Made by a program: the position numbers and the translations under genes
Origin: Taenia hydatigena
Taxonomy: Eukaryota > Platyhelminthes > Cestoda > Cyclophyllidea > Taeniidae
Length of the DNA: 64,000 nucleotides
Assembly (NCBI GenBank): GCA_036345935.2
Contig: JADWOT020000001.1
Coordinates: 22,687,187 to 22,751,186, forward strand
Reading direction: 5' to 3'
Notes under the pieces: generated by a model
The model's input: only the letters and a program-made list of their open reading frames with translations
Told to the model about the DNA's origin: nothing
Databases searched by the model: none
Shown here: positions 52,161 through 63,080 of the stretch, piece after piece
Numbering within the stretch: position 1 is the first letter of the stretch
Layout of the letters: the number at the start of each line of letters is the position of its first letter

Positions 52161-54369
52161 GCTCCCAGGAGTGCAGTACAAAACAGGAACAGGAAAGGCA
52201 AAAGGCGAAAACACGTCTTATCACGCCTCTGGTTATGAAGACGCTAGAATGTATTGGTAGCATTTTACAAGATTACCGCTGTTTACATTCACGAATCTAC
52301 ACCTCGGAGGAAAAGGTCGTAAGACAAAACAGCAAACTCATTTTAAAAATTATGAATTGCTTGCTTTTAATGAACACCCCATCTCAATCCATTAATTGTG
52401 CATCGCCACTTAAAAATGGCATGATGTTTGACGCTACCCGTTTGGTCCAGAGAGCAGACCAAACACCCGCAGTCGCGACCGGGAATTAAACAACTAAACA
52501 ATGTATTACCACTGACATGTGGGGAGTGCGAAGATTGATCGAAGTAAGCAGTCTTCAGCTGCCAAATCAACTTACATGGGTGTCAGACATAACCGATTAT
52601 TTCACATTGAGCAGCGACCACATATCAATGTGCGGTACATCCGTTGTCAAAGAATATTCCTGTTTTGCACCACCACACTATCTGTGTGGATGGCGTGGTG
52701 GCACTTAGTTGGGTTACGCAAGACCACAGTGAAAATCTGTTGGGGTTTAAGGTGGGATCCAGGAAGGGGGATTCACAGTGAGGCCAAGAAAATGTCAACC
52801 CTTGATATTATTCTAGCTTAAATGGAAAACTACTTCAGCCACTTTTGGCGTGTTGCATACATTCCACTAGCAGACATCTGGCTGGAAGATTGATGCCGGG
52901 GCAATGTGATAGACATTTCAAACATAAAGACTGCATAATGCAACCAATGGCTGAGAAGCACAAATGCTACACTTGCGTGTCAGTGGTACTGTAATTACTT
53001 GTCTTTGGCAATGACGCCCAGGCAAGTGAAATGGCTGCGATGCTAGAAGTACAGGAGTACAACTTGTTCATTTTTAACGGCAATGCACAGTTAAAGCTAC
53101 AGAGAGCGATCCGTAGCAATGCAAATAGGAATCTGTGAATGGATTCAAACTTGCTGCCAAGTGCACTGGCGAAAGAGCAAATGGCAAAACATAACTGGAA
53201 AGTGGAATTTCTGAGGCGTGCGTGGAAGGGACCTTCAAACAGCAAACAAGTTGTGTTGCAGCACTCGCCCAACTTGTGTGTACCTTAGTCTGCGCAGATG
53301 GTGCATAGGGGCATGCCGGTGGGCCCTTTATTCATTCAATATGCCAATAATGCATCTTGAGCCATTCCACTGAGACTTCTTACCATTTAAATGGTTACGC
53401 ACGGAAATGTAAATGCACATCAACTTATTAAAATTATTGTTCGAAACGAGGTCTGCGTACTATCAAGGAAGAACTGATAATGCCTCACTCACAAAACGTC
53501 TACTCATCTGTACATTTATAGCATTATTGCAGACGTCGTCACCTCAAACCTTAGGTTAATGTATACCTGTCTGTTTGAAATTGGTATACCTTCACCGCTA
53601 AGCCAGGATATGCAACTTATAAAACATTTCGAGTTAAAAATTAAACAATTTATCTCGTTCTCTGAGGGTTAAGTACGCTTTGAATAATTTCAACCAAGGC
53701 TCCAATTCACTTGTTTGAAGCCTTTTCCGTTGCGATGCCACTTAATCTATTCTAGGGGACAAGCTTATCAGTGTTCACACCTTGGTAATTACTTCTTTCT
53801 GGCAGGCAGACTGATGGAGGTTGGTGACAATCCTCATAAATTTTGGAAAAGGTATATGAGTCTAACTGGAATGAGAGAGATTATACCAGGTGCCGTGTTG
53901 TCAATGCAACTAAACACGTGTAGCTAGAAAATTCACACTTGCAGCCGCAATGATGTGAGTACTAATCCATTTTCCGATTTGCTCATTCCATACCTCTCAA
54001 CTACATCCATGTTCGGAAATATGTCACACTCTACCGATCCCCTCCTAGCTTGCAGAAGCTACAATTAGCAATAATATGAACCTAGTAGATCAGCGACACA
54101 CTGACTTATTTAACACTTCACCACCACCCAACACATATGCCACATATTTCGTCTATGGTGGTGCCAGATGCAACAGAGGACCAGTTGCATTCAACAAGCC
54201 TACGAACTGACTGTGATCTCACTCGGTCCGTGTGTGCTTGTGGTGGTGTACACCACTGCTGCCGGGACTCCGCAAGTTAAGGTAATTTTTGGATGCAAAC
54301 TCACGACACCTATTTGTGAGGTGACGTAGCAAACAGGCAATTTTTAGGGGATGGTCCTAATATCCTCAC

Positions 54370-54562
54370 GCAGATGCGAGCGAGCGACCGACAAGCTGGT
54401 AGGCACCAAACCTTCGAAAGGGCGTGGTGACTTGTGAGGATGTGATGACAGACCAGCTAGTGACTTGGATTTTGACGTCCTCCTATCAGAGAGGAGGGTA
54501 TGGGCAAAGTTTTGTGGGCATAGGTATAACAGAGCAGGACAAGTGGGGCGAAGGACATTCAT
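54370..54562 (-). pseudogene. Orphan duplicate of exon 1 of the four-exon gene
   Basis: Identical to 44433-44625, with the same ATG and GTGAGG donor. The downstream exons are absent, because unit 2 jumps from the equivalent of 43955 to that of 42160. It could splice to something else or be transcribed without function. Perfect identity, including silent sites, against a diverged surround implies recent copying or gene conversion. Confidence 0.65.
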
Positions 54563-54778
54563 TCTTTGCTACCGCTACCGTATAGTCGATCATTAGCACA
54601 GCAGTTTAAGGAAGTGTATCGACAAACAGCAGCCAAATGCATGAGATGTAGTGATAGGTAGAGTAAGTCTCTACCAAGACTATGATTTGGAGTTACGAAG
54701 AAGCTAGTGGAGTAACGAATACTGACGAAATGAATGCTGCATACACTTCAGCTTCAGTCGGTGTCTAGACTTCAAATG

Positions 54779-54828
54779 CTCCTCCTCCTCCTCCTCCTCC
54801 TCCTCCTCCTCCTCCTCCTCCTCCTCCC
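54779..54828 (+). repeat. CTC trinucleotide microsatellite, about 16 units
   Basis: An uninterrupted run of CTC/CCT units. It is followed at 54840-54870 by short CAT and CAA runs. The unit 1 equivalent (about 44815-44835) has only 'tcttcctcctt', so the expansion is specific to unit 2. A Leu-rich frame through it is an artefact of the repeat. Confidence 0.95.
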
Positions 54829-56037
54829 TGTTATTACCACCATCATCATCATCATCAACAACAACAACATCGTCATCCTCACCCTCCTCCCCGTTGATCG
54901 CGTGCGGGAAAAAGGAGCATCACCGGTCTTGAGGGTTGATATTGCTCCAGCTTACAAGGCTGTCACTACCGTCTTCCAGAGGAAATGGGCTTCCATTGGC
55001 GTCCAATGGATCAGTGTATTTAAAGGCGATAGAGTGCACCATCGAAAGTGACCAACGGGGACGCACAGCTTGTACACTCGGCCGGAAGCCCAAATCATCT
55101 CGTAACCCACCAATACCTATGTCATATAGTGAATGCACACGTAGACAGGACTAAAAGCTGGATCACAAAAACCTTGCTTGTTTTAATGTAAAATGCATGA
55201 GAGTGGCCAGACCGAAGTAGTGTGCTGCCTGTCATTGCATCTCGCGATGTGTGTACGCAGCCCTCAACCCACGTGGATCGAAAGACACGCATATTACTGA
55301 AGTGATGCAACAGAGGCGAGGAGTGTAGAAGAGTAGACGTACAGTGGTAGGCTGGCGGAAGTGGGAGGTGGTGTGTGAATGCGTGAGTGGGGACGATGTG
55401 TGGATGGCATGGAGTGCAAGGAGGTAAAGGATATAAAATCGGACATAAACTTTGCTGGAAAATTGCCTGCAAGCTAAGCTTTTTTTTACTGCATCTTGTC
55501 CTTTATAATTTGATCTGCAGCAAATATGACGATGTGGCCTAGTTGTACATGCTCATAATTTTGGAAAGCATTTAGGAATCCGACTGGAATAAGAGAGCTA
55601 TCATTGTGGTCTCTGCAGTGTCCTCTAATGCGGATCACACCATCTATTTCTACTCTTGATAAGCACTACGACTGTTGCCTTATGCATAAATTGTCTGCTC
55701 ACTGCAAAATATCAGATTCATGATTGAATTCGCAAATCAATCTATTATTTCCCTGCAGTGGTTCCCAAAACTCAATTTCCAGCTTTGACTATCCCTTGAA
55801 ACTCTTGTACATTTGCAATATAAATATTGAAATGCACCAAGTCTGAGTACACAGTGAGTTTTTAGCATGCCAGCTCGGAGTTTGTTCAAAAGTAAACCCA
55901 TAGCTTGGTCGGAACCCAGTCAGTAGACCCTTCCATCGTAGTAGTCTATAACGTGTGGTGTTAATGCAGCATCTTTTCATCAAGGTCATCATTCGTGAAC
56001 AAAATTACAGACTTCCCTAGGAAGATATACTCTTTTC

Positions 56038-56400
56038 TTAAGAGCACGGCCTCTGTCTCAACTGCCAAGCAGTGACACTTACACCAGCACGAATTTCGGT
56101 CAGTGCCCACCAATCAGCCAATTTTCCCATGGTAACTAAATGGACGTTAACCCACCATCCGTTATTCAAGCCTCGGTCGGGAGGTAGCACTTTGGCCTTT
56201 GCAATTCCAGTCCACTGCTTGCAGTAACCTGTGGCCACGGATCTAGTGCGCCTACATTCCCTCAAATCCATGTAAGCAAAACGCTGATCCATGTGACATG
56301 ATGTTAGCTTTCTGCGCACATCGATGTTGGGTCGAAAGAATTTTGAGACGCATTCATGCAAATAAGGATTTAGCAGCATGAGTTCATAGATGGTCGCGAT
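56038..56400 (-). other. Open minus-strand frame with exon-like borders, product unknown
   Basis: The frame is open from a 'ggtcag' acceptor near 56403 to a good donor (GGT then GTAAGT) at about 56081, and remains open to 56038. The peptide is Cys- and Trp-containing (NPYLHECVSKFFRPN, DQRFAYMDLREC, NNGWWVNVHL). Flanking sequence is shared with unit 1, but the open part is not. It may be an internal exon of a gene on the minus strand; I do not recognise it and chance is not excluded. Confidence 0.3.
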
Positions 56401-56719
56401 TCCGGCCTGACCTATCAGCAGTCATTTGCAGCAGTAACATCCGCATCACTATCGTATGCCATAAACCTGCATCAGCCATTTCGCCCTCCACCTCATGGAA
56501 GGTAAACATGTGGATGCGTAGAAATGCCAACAGAGGAAGTCATTTAAGAACCCATGAATTACCGTCCTCCCTCCTGACTGTCAAGATTATCGATGTCACA
56601 GAGGTCCTGGTTACACAAACGTCCGACACACTTGCACTCAAACGAGACGATAGGCTTGAGTACATTCCATGATGTAGAAACTGAATGCAGAGTGCTAAGT
56701 GATTTGAGCACACTTTCTA

Positions 56720-56885
56720 AGATGGGAGGAAAAAACAGTGTAGCAACTAAATTTGATGCCGAAATGCAGGAAAGGAAGCGGTAGAGGTAAGGCTACACAT
56801 CAACTGCTGAGGGTGACCATCAAGGACTTAATGATGAGGAATTTTCTTCTCGCTTTTCATAGGCGACACCGAGTGCTGTGCCGAT
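56720..56885 (+). repeat. Copy of the 3'-exon family seen at 62.54-62.70 kb
   Basis: Direct alignment with about 62540-62700: 'gaccatcaaggacttaatga' against 'gaccatcaaagacttgacga', and 'ttttcttctcgc' against 'tttctttttcgc'. The frame reads GGKNSVATKF and ends in TAG, parallel to GSKNYIIRNF at 62.54 kb. The left inverted arm begins inside this copy, at or before 56869. Confidence 0.5.
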
Positions 56886-57788
56886 CTCACAATTGCTTGT
56901 GCGTATATCTTGCAGCAACTGTCCACGAGTGAAATGGCGCAATGAAAGAAGTGGTTGGATGATGTAGCTCATTGAAGGGTGGTAGGGACACAGATCCATT
57001 TTTCATAAGTGAGTGGCGAGTAATTAATTTGTGATCGACTTCATCATGGCTTACGAACAGTGCAGCATCATATATCAGTCTTTGTGGAGCAGGATCTATG
57101 CGCAGCATTACTCTTGGGAGGACCGTTGTAAATCGGACGCTGCTTCTGACACTTCAGAGATGCTTTGAATTGCAAAGAGGTGGACATGAAGTAATGAGGC
57201 TCCAGAACATCGGACAGCTCACCCACGATGCTAAGATGCTCGCACGCATAGTTAAGGTTAGTGGACGTGTGACGAAGTATGAAAAAACGTTAACTTACCA
57301 CAACATTCAAGACATCAGTTTGTTTACCATGCAGTTTGATGGTCCGCAGTTGTTAACTTCCTTTTCGCTACGTTACTCTTTGGCATTTGCACCCATCCAG
57401 AAGCCTGACTGGTGAGAGACCTGTGCAGCACCCATTGTCCCATGTCGTGGCGCCTTCACTTTCCACTATCATCATAAATGCTGCATACGAATGGAGAAAC
57501 GTCTTCATTTGACTGAGCACCAGGCACACCGATTTCATCCTTGATCCCAATGATACGAGTATTTCGTTTAGCAGCCATGTATTTGCGACTTCAGTGCCGC
57601 TGATTACAGTGACAGTTCCCCGTAAGTGATGCATTGCAATATATTTTAACTTGTTTTCAACTGCATAAATTGTATTCACCTGTGCAATCACCTTAGTATT
57701 CCGCTAGGTTGTCTACTTTTGGCACTGGACTAGTACTTAGCCACCCCATTTTTAATGCGTAGTAGGAGTTTGCACTTCAAAGAGCACT
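56869..57788 (+). repeat. Left arm of a perfect inverted repeat
   Basis: The reverse complement of 63081-64000 in all places compared, including both ends (coordinates of paired bases sum to 120869). Open frames occur on both strands: 57098-57415 plus, 56887-57108 minus and 57368-57691 minus. None has a domain I recognise, so the coding strand is unresolved. The arm ends sharply at 57788; its outer end lies at or before 56869 because the partner runs off the window. Confidence 0.95.
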
Positions 57789-57879
57789 CTTACCCTTGCA
57801 CAGTCGGAGGCTGCAATGACGTAAAAATGGGTGGTACAATTTAAGCATTGCTGATGACAAATTGTGAGGAGTAAAAGTA

Positions 57880-58080
57880 AGGCTCTGATAATACAAAGCG
57901 TTATCTGGTATATTCGACTTGCTTGACACCGTCCGTTGCATCTGGAAGTTGCAAGCTTGTTTTAGGAGGCAAAAACATCACAGACTGCTTCCGGCTTTAA
58001 TGCTGTGGCTTACTATTCAAAATACAAATGCTCTTTCCAATTCTTTACAGAAATTAGCATCCATAATATTCTGACAGATT
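57880..58080 (+). repeat. Second open copy of the DTVRC/WKL exon-like element
   Basis: Matches 9030-9240 in direct orientation. The frame reads FDLLDTVRCIWKLQACFRR, then HR, LLP and TIQNTN, and stops after ASIIF. The corresponding element at 9.05 kb keeps most of these residues. Function unknown. Confidence 0.5.
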
Positions 58081-58486
58081 AAACGTGGTCCATAGTGGTA
58101 ATCTAACCCCGACAGAACACTGCATATTGTAATGACATTCGACGCAAAGCTATGCTTTATAGGTAGGATGACTGACCCGTTTGTAATCAACTACGGCCTC
58201 AAAATGTGCATATTTTTGCAGTTCACCTTTTTCATCTAATTAGAAGAAGGCTCAGCTAAATGACTATAATTTGCGCAAGGTGAAGAAGCATTTTGGTGGA
58301 TAATTAGTAAAAAATGTTTAAAAGCATTGCCAACGTCCTCGAAATGCCTGTGTGATTGCCAACGAAACCTTTATTTGAGCTTCCTTTTAAAATTTCTGTC
58401 CAACGTTGATGTTTTAGCCGCACGATATTAATTCAATTTTATTCTAAATGCAATTCCATCTTTGCACACTATTGGTAGGTCCAAAA

Positions 58487-59200
58487 TCACAAAATTATAA
58501 ATCGTGTAGAGGGCTCCTCCTCTTCCATCTGGTCGTCCTTGTTAATAGGAGTCGGAACACGTTTCGACATATTTATTACGGAAGGGAGATCGTATAGAGA
58601 GGCCAAGTACGCGAATTCAGGAGGGGATGGATCACGCTCTTGTGAGTCGTCGCGCCGCTCCGCCACCAGGTTCAAATTGTTTTCCTGCCTCTGGCCTACA
58701 AAGCGTATTTAAAGAATATAAGTATTACAATCGCAATGTTTGTGACGAAAATGCAAAAGAATTCAAATGTCCACAAAGACATATCTGCAGTCTTTTTGGA
58801 AGTTTTTTTTCATTTGATAACTTAATGGTCGACGATATGGCAAAACTATGCGTATTTTGCATGGACAGTTCTGTGTTTCCTATAAAAACAAAGCTTAACC
58901 AGCGCATATCATAGTGTGGCATGATAAATCAAGTAAACCGAAGATTTGCAAGCAAAGAATTACAGTGGGAACGATCCACACAATCACAATGCCTGTCTGG
59001 CGGCAACGCATTCGCACTTCCAGAGTGTCGGAAGCCTCCAGCATCTTAAGACATGCTGTACTTTAAAAGGGATTGCATTCGCGTAAAGCCATATTACCAG
59101 CAGTCGAATAATAATTTCGAATGCTGAGCTAATCACCACCATTGAAGGTGCTAGTGCTTGATGTCGACCCGCTAATAATGTGGATGCTAGCATGTGGGAG
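58487..59200 (-). CDS. 3' end of an unrecognised membrane-protein gene, three exons
   Basis: Candidate exons are 59200-59098, 59044-58900 and 58695-58487, with introns of 53 and 204 nt. Phases agree: the first donor is phase 0, the second phase 1. The tail reads SMVVISSAFEIII (possible membrane segment), then MLEASDTLEVRMRCRQTG, a strong hydrophobic helix (IVIVWIVPTVILCLQIFG), and a polar acidic tail (EFAYLASLYDLP, DDQMEEEEP) ending in FIIL. A decayed inverted paralogue at 11.69-12.32 kb keeps MLEAS, RQTG and QIFG in the same frame, which supports coding origin. Upstream exons may lie in 59.2-59.46 kb (LNALEYFVF, LQVTLKHC), but I could not join them. The last donor (GTTAAG) is weak. Family unknown. 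Confidence 0.45.
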
Positions 59201-59460
59201 CTTAACAGTGCTTCAAAGTGACCTGAAGCAATTCAAGTGCACTTAGGCCAAAAGCTATTAATTGAAATCGCAAAACACTGCGATGAAAGACAAAATATTC
59301 AAGTGCATTCAAGGCAACCTCCACCTGAGATAGCGCAGTGGGATTTGTAAACGTGATTTTCAAAATTCTCGCAGCTGTTTTGAAGCAGCATTTTAGTTGT
59401 AAAGATAAACTCTGTGAAAGTAATATTTTTCGTACATTTTGCCACCAAATGGCACACATT
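59200..59460 (-). other. Possible upstream exon region of the membrane-protein gene
   Basis: The minus strand is open across this stretch and aligns with 11690-11960 (plus), where the parallel frame reads KCCFKTAAR, then LNALEYF before TAG, and later LQVTL and HC before TAA. AG sites near 59322 and 59283 could be acceptors. No join to the exon at 59200 satisfies phase without a very short intron. Confidence 0.35.
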
Positions 59461-59539
59461 TTTCTTGCTTATTCTCGAAGTTCATACGGTCTTAACAAGC
59501 ATGGGCGTAGGATTATGTGCTGCAGCACTTTAGGCTCGA

Positions 59540-60270
59540 AGGAGCTCTTTTTAATCTAAGTACATTCCATTTTTCAGCTAAAAATTTCAAGCCAAACTAA
59601 CATCTGGATACGTGATCGTAATTTATGCTGCCTGACGCTCCACTAAGCAAGACTATATACTAGCATACCAGATAAAAGGCAGCACGTAAAGCCCAAAATG
59701 AAGGTCGAATTTATGCGATTGTTGGCATAAACTATCTATTCATTGTGTCGAGTAATCTCAATCTGGATCGGGACTTCTCGAATACAAACCCTAGTGCATG
59801 AAAACATGGCATACTTAATGTTGCCTGCCATCTTTTACTGGTACCATCGAGCTGTGGCTAAGCATTTCTAGGCAGAGGGCATTTTGTGTGAAAAGGAGGA
59901 CAGGCTAAAAAAAAAGTAAATCAGACTGAGAGAAGTGCAACTATAGGACCTGATGACTGCACAATTACCAGGCTGACCCACTTGCTTCTCTACAAGGTCA
60001 CAGAAGGCAGCCGTTTCTTCAGACACGCATTAAAACGGCTTTTGGAAATCTGAAATCATTTGCGATCACGTTTGCTGAAAGGCGAATCGGGATAGGCAGT
60101 GGTTCGCTTTGCCATACAATATCCACATTAAAGTCACACGTCATCGATCCTGAACTACTGCACCATGCAACCCATTGCCCCTGTTTGAAGAGATCATGTT
60201 AACGCTACATTCTTATTTCCTACTTCTGGAATGAGGCACTTAGCGTAGTTTATCAGTGAGTTGCATCGCA
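59540..60270. other. Spacer without supported gene
   Basis: A short stretch near 60150-60200 ('gaactactgcaccatgcaa') matches 11557-11615 in direct orientation, and 'aggctcgaaggagctc' near 59530 matches 11540 inverted. Otherwise nothing recognised. Confidence 0.35.
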
Positions 60271-60850
60271 CTATTACCTAACTCCTAATAAATATAATCT
60301 AAATCTGGCTTTGAAGTAATCAATATTACGGAAGGAGAGGAGTTTCTGAAGACGAGAAAACATGGAATGCAAGAGGACGGTCAAATCTGTTTTCCTATAG
60401 GAAACAAGTAGGGAATGCAGTAGCCTGCAGCTACTTTTGTCTGTGATAATTTTGCCTTCTAAAACAGGCATGAAACTTCTAGATGCAACATATGGTGTCA
60501 AGCGAGTCGGATATATTAAATAAAGCATTGTATTGTAAGAGTCCTGCTTTCACTCTGTGCAATTCGCTATCATGTCACTCGTAGCCACTCCACCGCAGCG
60601 ACCGACTTTGTTACGCCTAGTTTTAGCATTATGGGAAGTATTATTAGGGTATGCAAGGGTAAGAGTTTCCATCCATTGCAAAGCGACAAAAATTTATTTT
60701 ACTAACTAGTGCAATTGTCCGCAGATTTCAGCTGCCATTTGAAATATGTAAAGCTGCACAAACACCACTCTGAAATGAAAGTGTGATTCGTAGTTACGCA
60801 TGTCTAACCGAGGCTGGCCAATTAGAACGCCCATGATATGTCATTGTCAA
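60270..60850 (-). repeat. Inverted decayed copy of the 8.7-9.25 kb element
   Basis: The reverse complement aligns with about 8720-9240 ('acaatgctttattta' versus 'ataatgctttgttt', 'gcctgttttagaaggcaaaa' versus 'gcctgttttaagagacaaaa'). The exon-like frame carries an in-frame TAG, so this copy is broken. Confidence 0.55.
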
Positions 60851-61289
60851 CTTAGTGATTGCAATAGCAGAGAAGAGATCCCTACACACATTCAGATTGG
60901 AGTGGTTGATCGCCATATCTCATGGATTTATTTGAAGGGAGCATGAACTTCTTTGCATAATTTTGTGCCTGCAAACATCGTGATCTACTCTTTTGATACT
61001 CAGTGGAAATGAAAAATGACCACAAATCCACTATCTTGTAATGAGAAGAAACGAAAGTTAAGACTACTTTACCGAAGGAGTGTGTAATGACTGCCACTCG
61101 TCAACCGGATTAATAGCTAAAAATGTTTAAATGCTTTCGGTGTTGACCAACAGAGTGTTCCTCTTTAATCATTTTTAAAAGCATCACTATGTGGCTACAG
61201 CCGCAATAATGCTTCTCTTTCATGGCCACTCTTCATCCCCACTTAAGGACTTCTGAAGCTCATATTTAATAGGAATTTCAGCCAACAGA

Positions 61290-61830
61290 ATTAAGAAATC
61301 CTGCAAGCATTAATTGAGTTGTGAAGTTCGTATGCACAACTCCTTAAATACCTTTCATTATAGCCGAGCAGCAATATCTCGATTCTATGCAGCATTTGCC
61401 ACCCAAGGTAAGACAGGATGCATAATTGATGTTTATTTCGAGCCTCGATATGCACATTCCTGCAATTAGTTTTGCATCCAATGATAATCATGTTTGCATT
61501 GCAAAAACACAAAATTAGTTCATTTAATCGCTTGTGATGTGTGATAAAATCACCTTGCATGCAAAAGCTAAAGAAGGCAGTGCTAATACATTTGCTTCCA
61601 TTAGTACAATTTGGCCACAAAAGCATATGCAAATCTGTGCAGTGAACACACACCAACAAGGTGGAAGGCGAAACGGCCATTACCTCTGAAATCCAGGTGG
61701 CTGTGTCTTGAAGTGGAGAAGGCGGATGCGTCTTGCCAAGATGCGGTCAAAACGGCAATTTCTGTCTGTTTGAAATGCCAGGCCGGTGGTTACCTCTAGT
61801 GGTTTACACATAACTTGTTTGCTTACAACC
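61290..61830. repeat. Segment partly shared with 46.63-46.83 kb
   Basis: About 61585-61790 aligns with 46630-46830. A 129-codon minus-strand frame (61291-61680) crosses it but has no domain, and its relative at 46634-46927 shares only a short piece, so I do not call a gene. Confidence 0.45.
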
Positions 61831-62129
61831 TACCTTACAGTCCCCAAATATGCCACGAAATGGTGAATATGCATTGCAAACAGATGAGCATGAAGACATA
61901 GGCTAAAGTCTACTCTTTGCCTTAAAACAGCAATAAAATTTGTGTACATTATCCACACACACCTTGAAGGAGGTCACATCGCTTTTTACAATTCCTGCAC
62001 CTAAATTAGTTCGAAATATGATGTGATGATTAGTTGTTTGATTTCCTTTGAGCTAGATGTCATTTTGAAAGACGTGAATTTAAATCAAGCTCACAATGAA
62101 TAAGAGATTTAAGAAAGACTTTGCTTTAG

Positions 62130-62623
62130 TAAAGCAAGATTCAAGGTTCTGCAGGAATTCCAGCACTCGCAGTTCTATCAGTCCATCTCCTTCTACTTTA
62201 CAATGACAGACCAAGCAATCCAGAAGCTAGAACTGATGTGGGTAATGCTTAAAAGCTAAATCCACAAATGCTTATTTTTGCGCAAGTAGGTCAAATGTTG
62301 ATAGTGACACATTAGTTGCGTCGAAAGAAATCGTTTAAAAATTAAAAACATCTGTTGCTTAGAACTAAGTGTCAGAGGGCGAAATGGAAACGCAAGTGTA
62401 CAGGAACGTCTGCAGCTATTGCCATTTTCGACTCTATTAAATGCCGTTGCTGCCAATGCATGTGAAAATCGTCGGTGTAGCAGGGGTCTTTGGTAAATGG
62501 AAGCAGAGAATTGGGCCACCTGGATACACTATCTATAGTGGGAGTAAAAATTACATAATTCGTAATTTTAAGTGCAAGATGTGTAAGGAGGAGTACAAGA
62601 AGGGAATGCTGCACACTGCCTAG
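62130..62623 (+). CDS. 3' end of an unrecognised gene, three small exons
   Basis: Candidate exons are 62130-62241, 62416-62492 and 62539-62623 (ending TAG). Phases agree at both joins (0, then 2), with introns of 174 and 46 nt. The first exon reads KARFKVLQEFQHSQFYQ, then SFYFTMTDQAIQKLEL, which is strongly protein-like. The second reads PFSTLLNAVAANAC. The third is basic with two cysteines (NFKCKMCKEEYKKG). Paralogous copies of the last exons exist at 37.4-37.7 kb (broken) and 56.7-56.9 kb. The upstream part of the gene was not found; the first exon needs a phase-2 donor. Function unknown. Confidence 0.4.
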
Positions 62624-63080
62624 TCGACTGCGACCATCAAAGACTTGACGATCAGAAATTTTCTTTTTCGCAGATGGTGCTGAGTCCTATGCTATTCTTT
62701 TCAACCCTTTATATGGGTTGCTTATGGTTTCTTGCTATAAATGGAATTGCGCGATAAAATTGTGGATAGGCGGTGCAATATATTAAAGAGTAGGAATAAA
62801 ATTGACTTGCTTACGAGAAAAAGATTACTTGTTCACTTTTGTTTCCCTTGTACGTCTCTGTTTCCAGATACAAAAATTTAAAACAGTTTTGTGACAGTGG
62901 ATGCTAACGATAAATATATGGGTTCGCGACCCACTTCACCTTCGCTTGCAAACGGTGTTGCATTATACCTTATGCCTTGAGGAGCAGGATGTGTGCATAA
63001 AGAAGAGGAAGATAATAAATGTGCTGCATTGTTACCTGTTGAAGATCCGTATGAAACCGGGAGCTACTATTCCCACCTCA

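Larger units (their letters stand above)
47250..56130. repeat. Large tandem duplication, unit 2
   Basis: Collinear partner of 32640-46050. It lacks the equivalents of about 34990-39380 and 42160-43955. It has unit-2-only DNA at about 50970-52160 and 52820-53130, plus a trinucleotide expansion at 54.78 kb. The loss at 53830/53885 removes exons 2-4 of the four-exon gene. Confidence 0.85.

Noticed and set aside
54734..55051. Plus-strand frame with a long Leu run and an Ile/Asn run
   Set aside because: Produced by the CTC, CAT and CAA microsatellites; absent from the unit 1 copy.
61291..61680. 129-codon minus-strand frame
   Set aside because: No domain; its relative at 46.6-46.9 kb does not keep the frame along the match, so selection on protein is not indicated.
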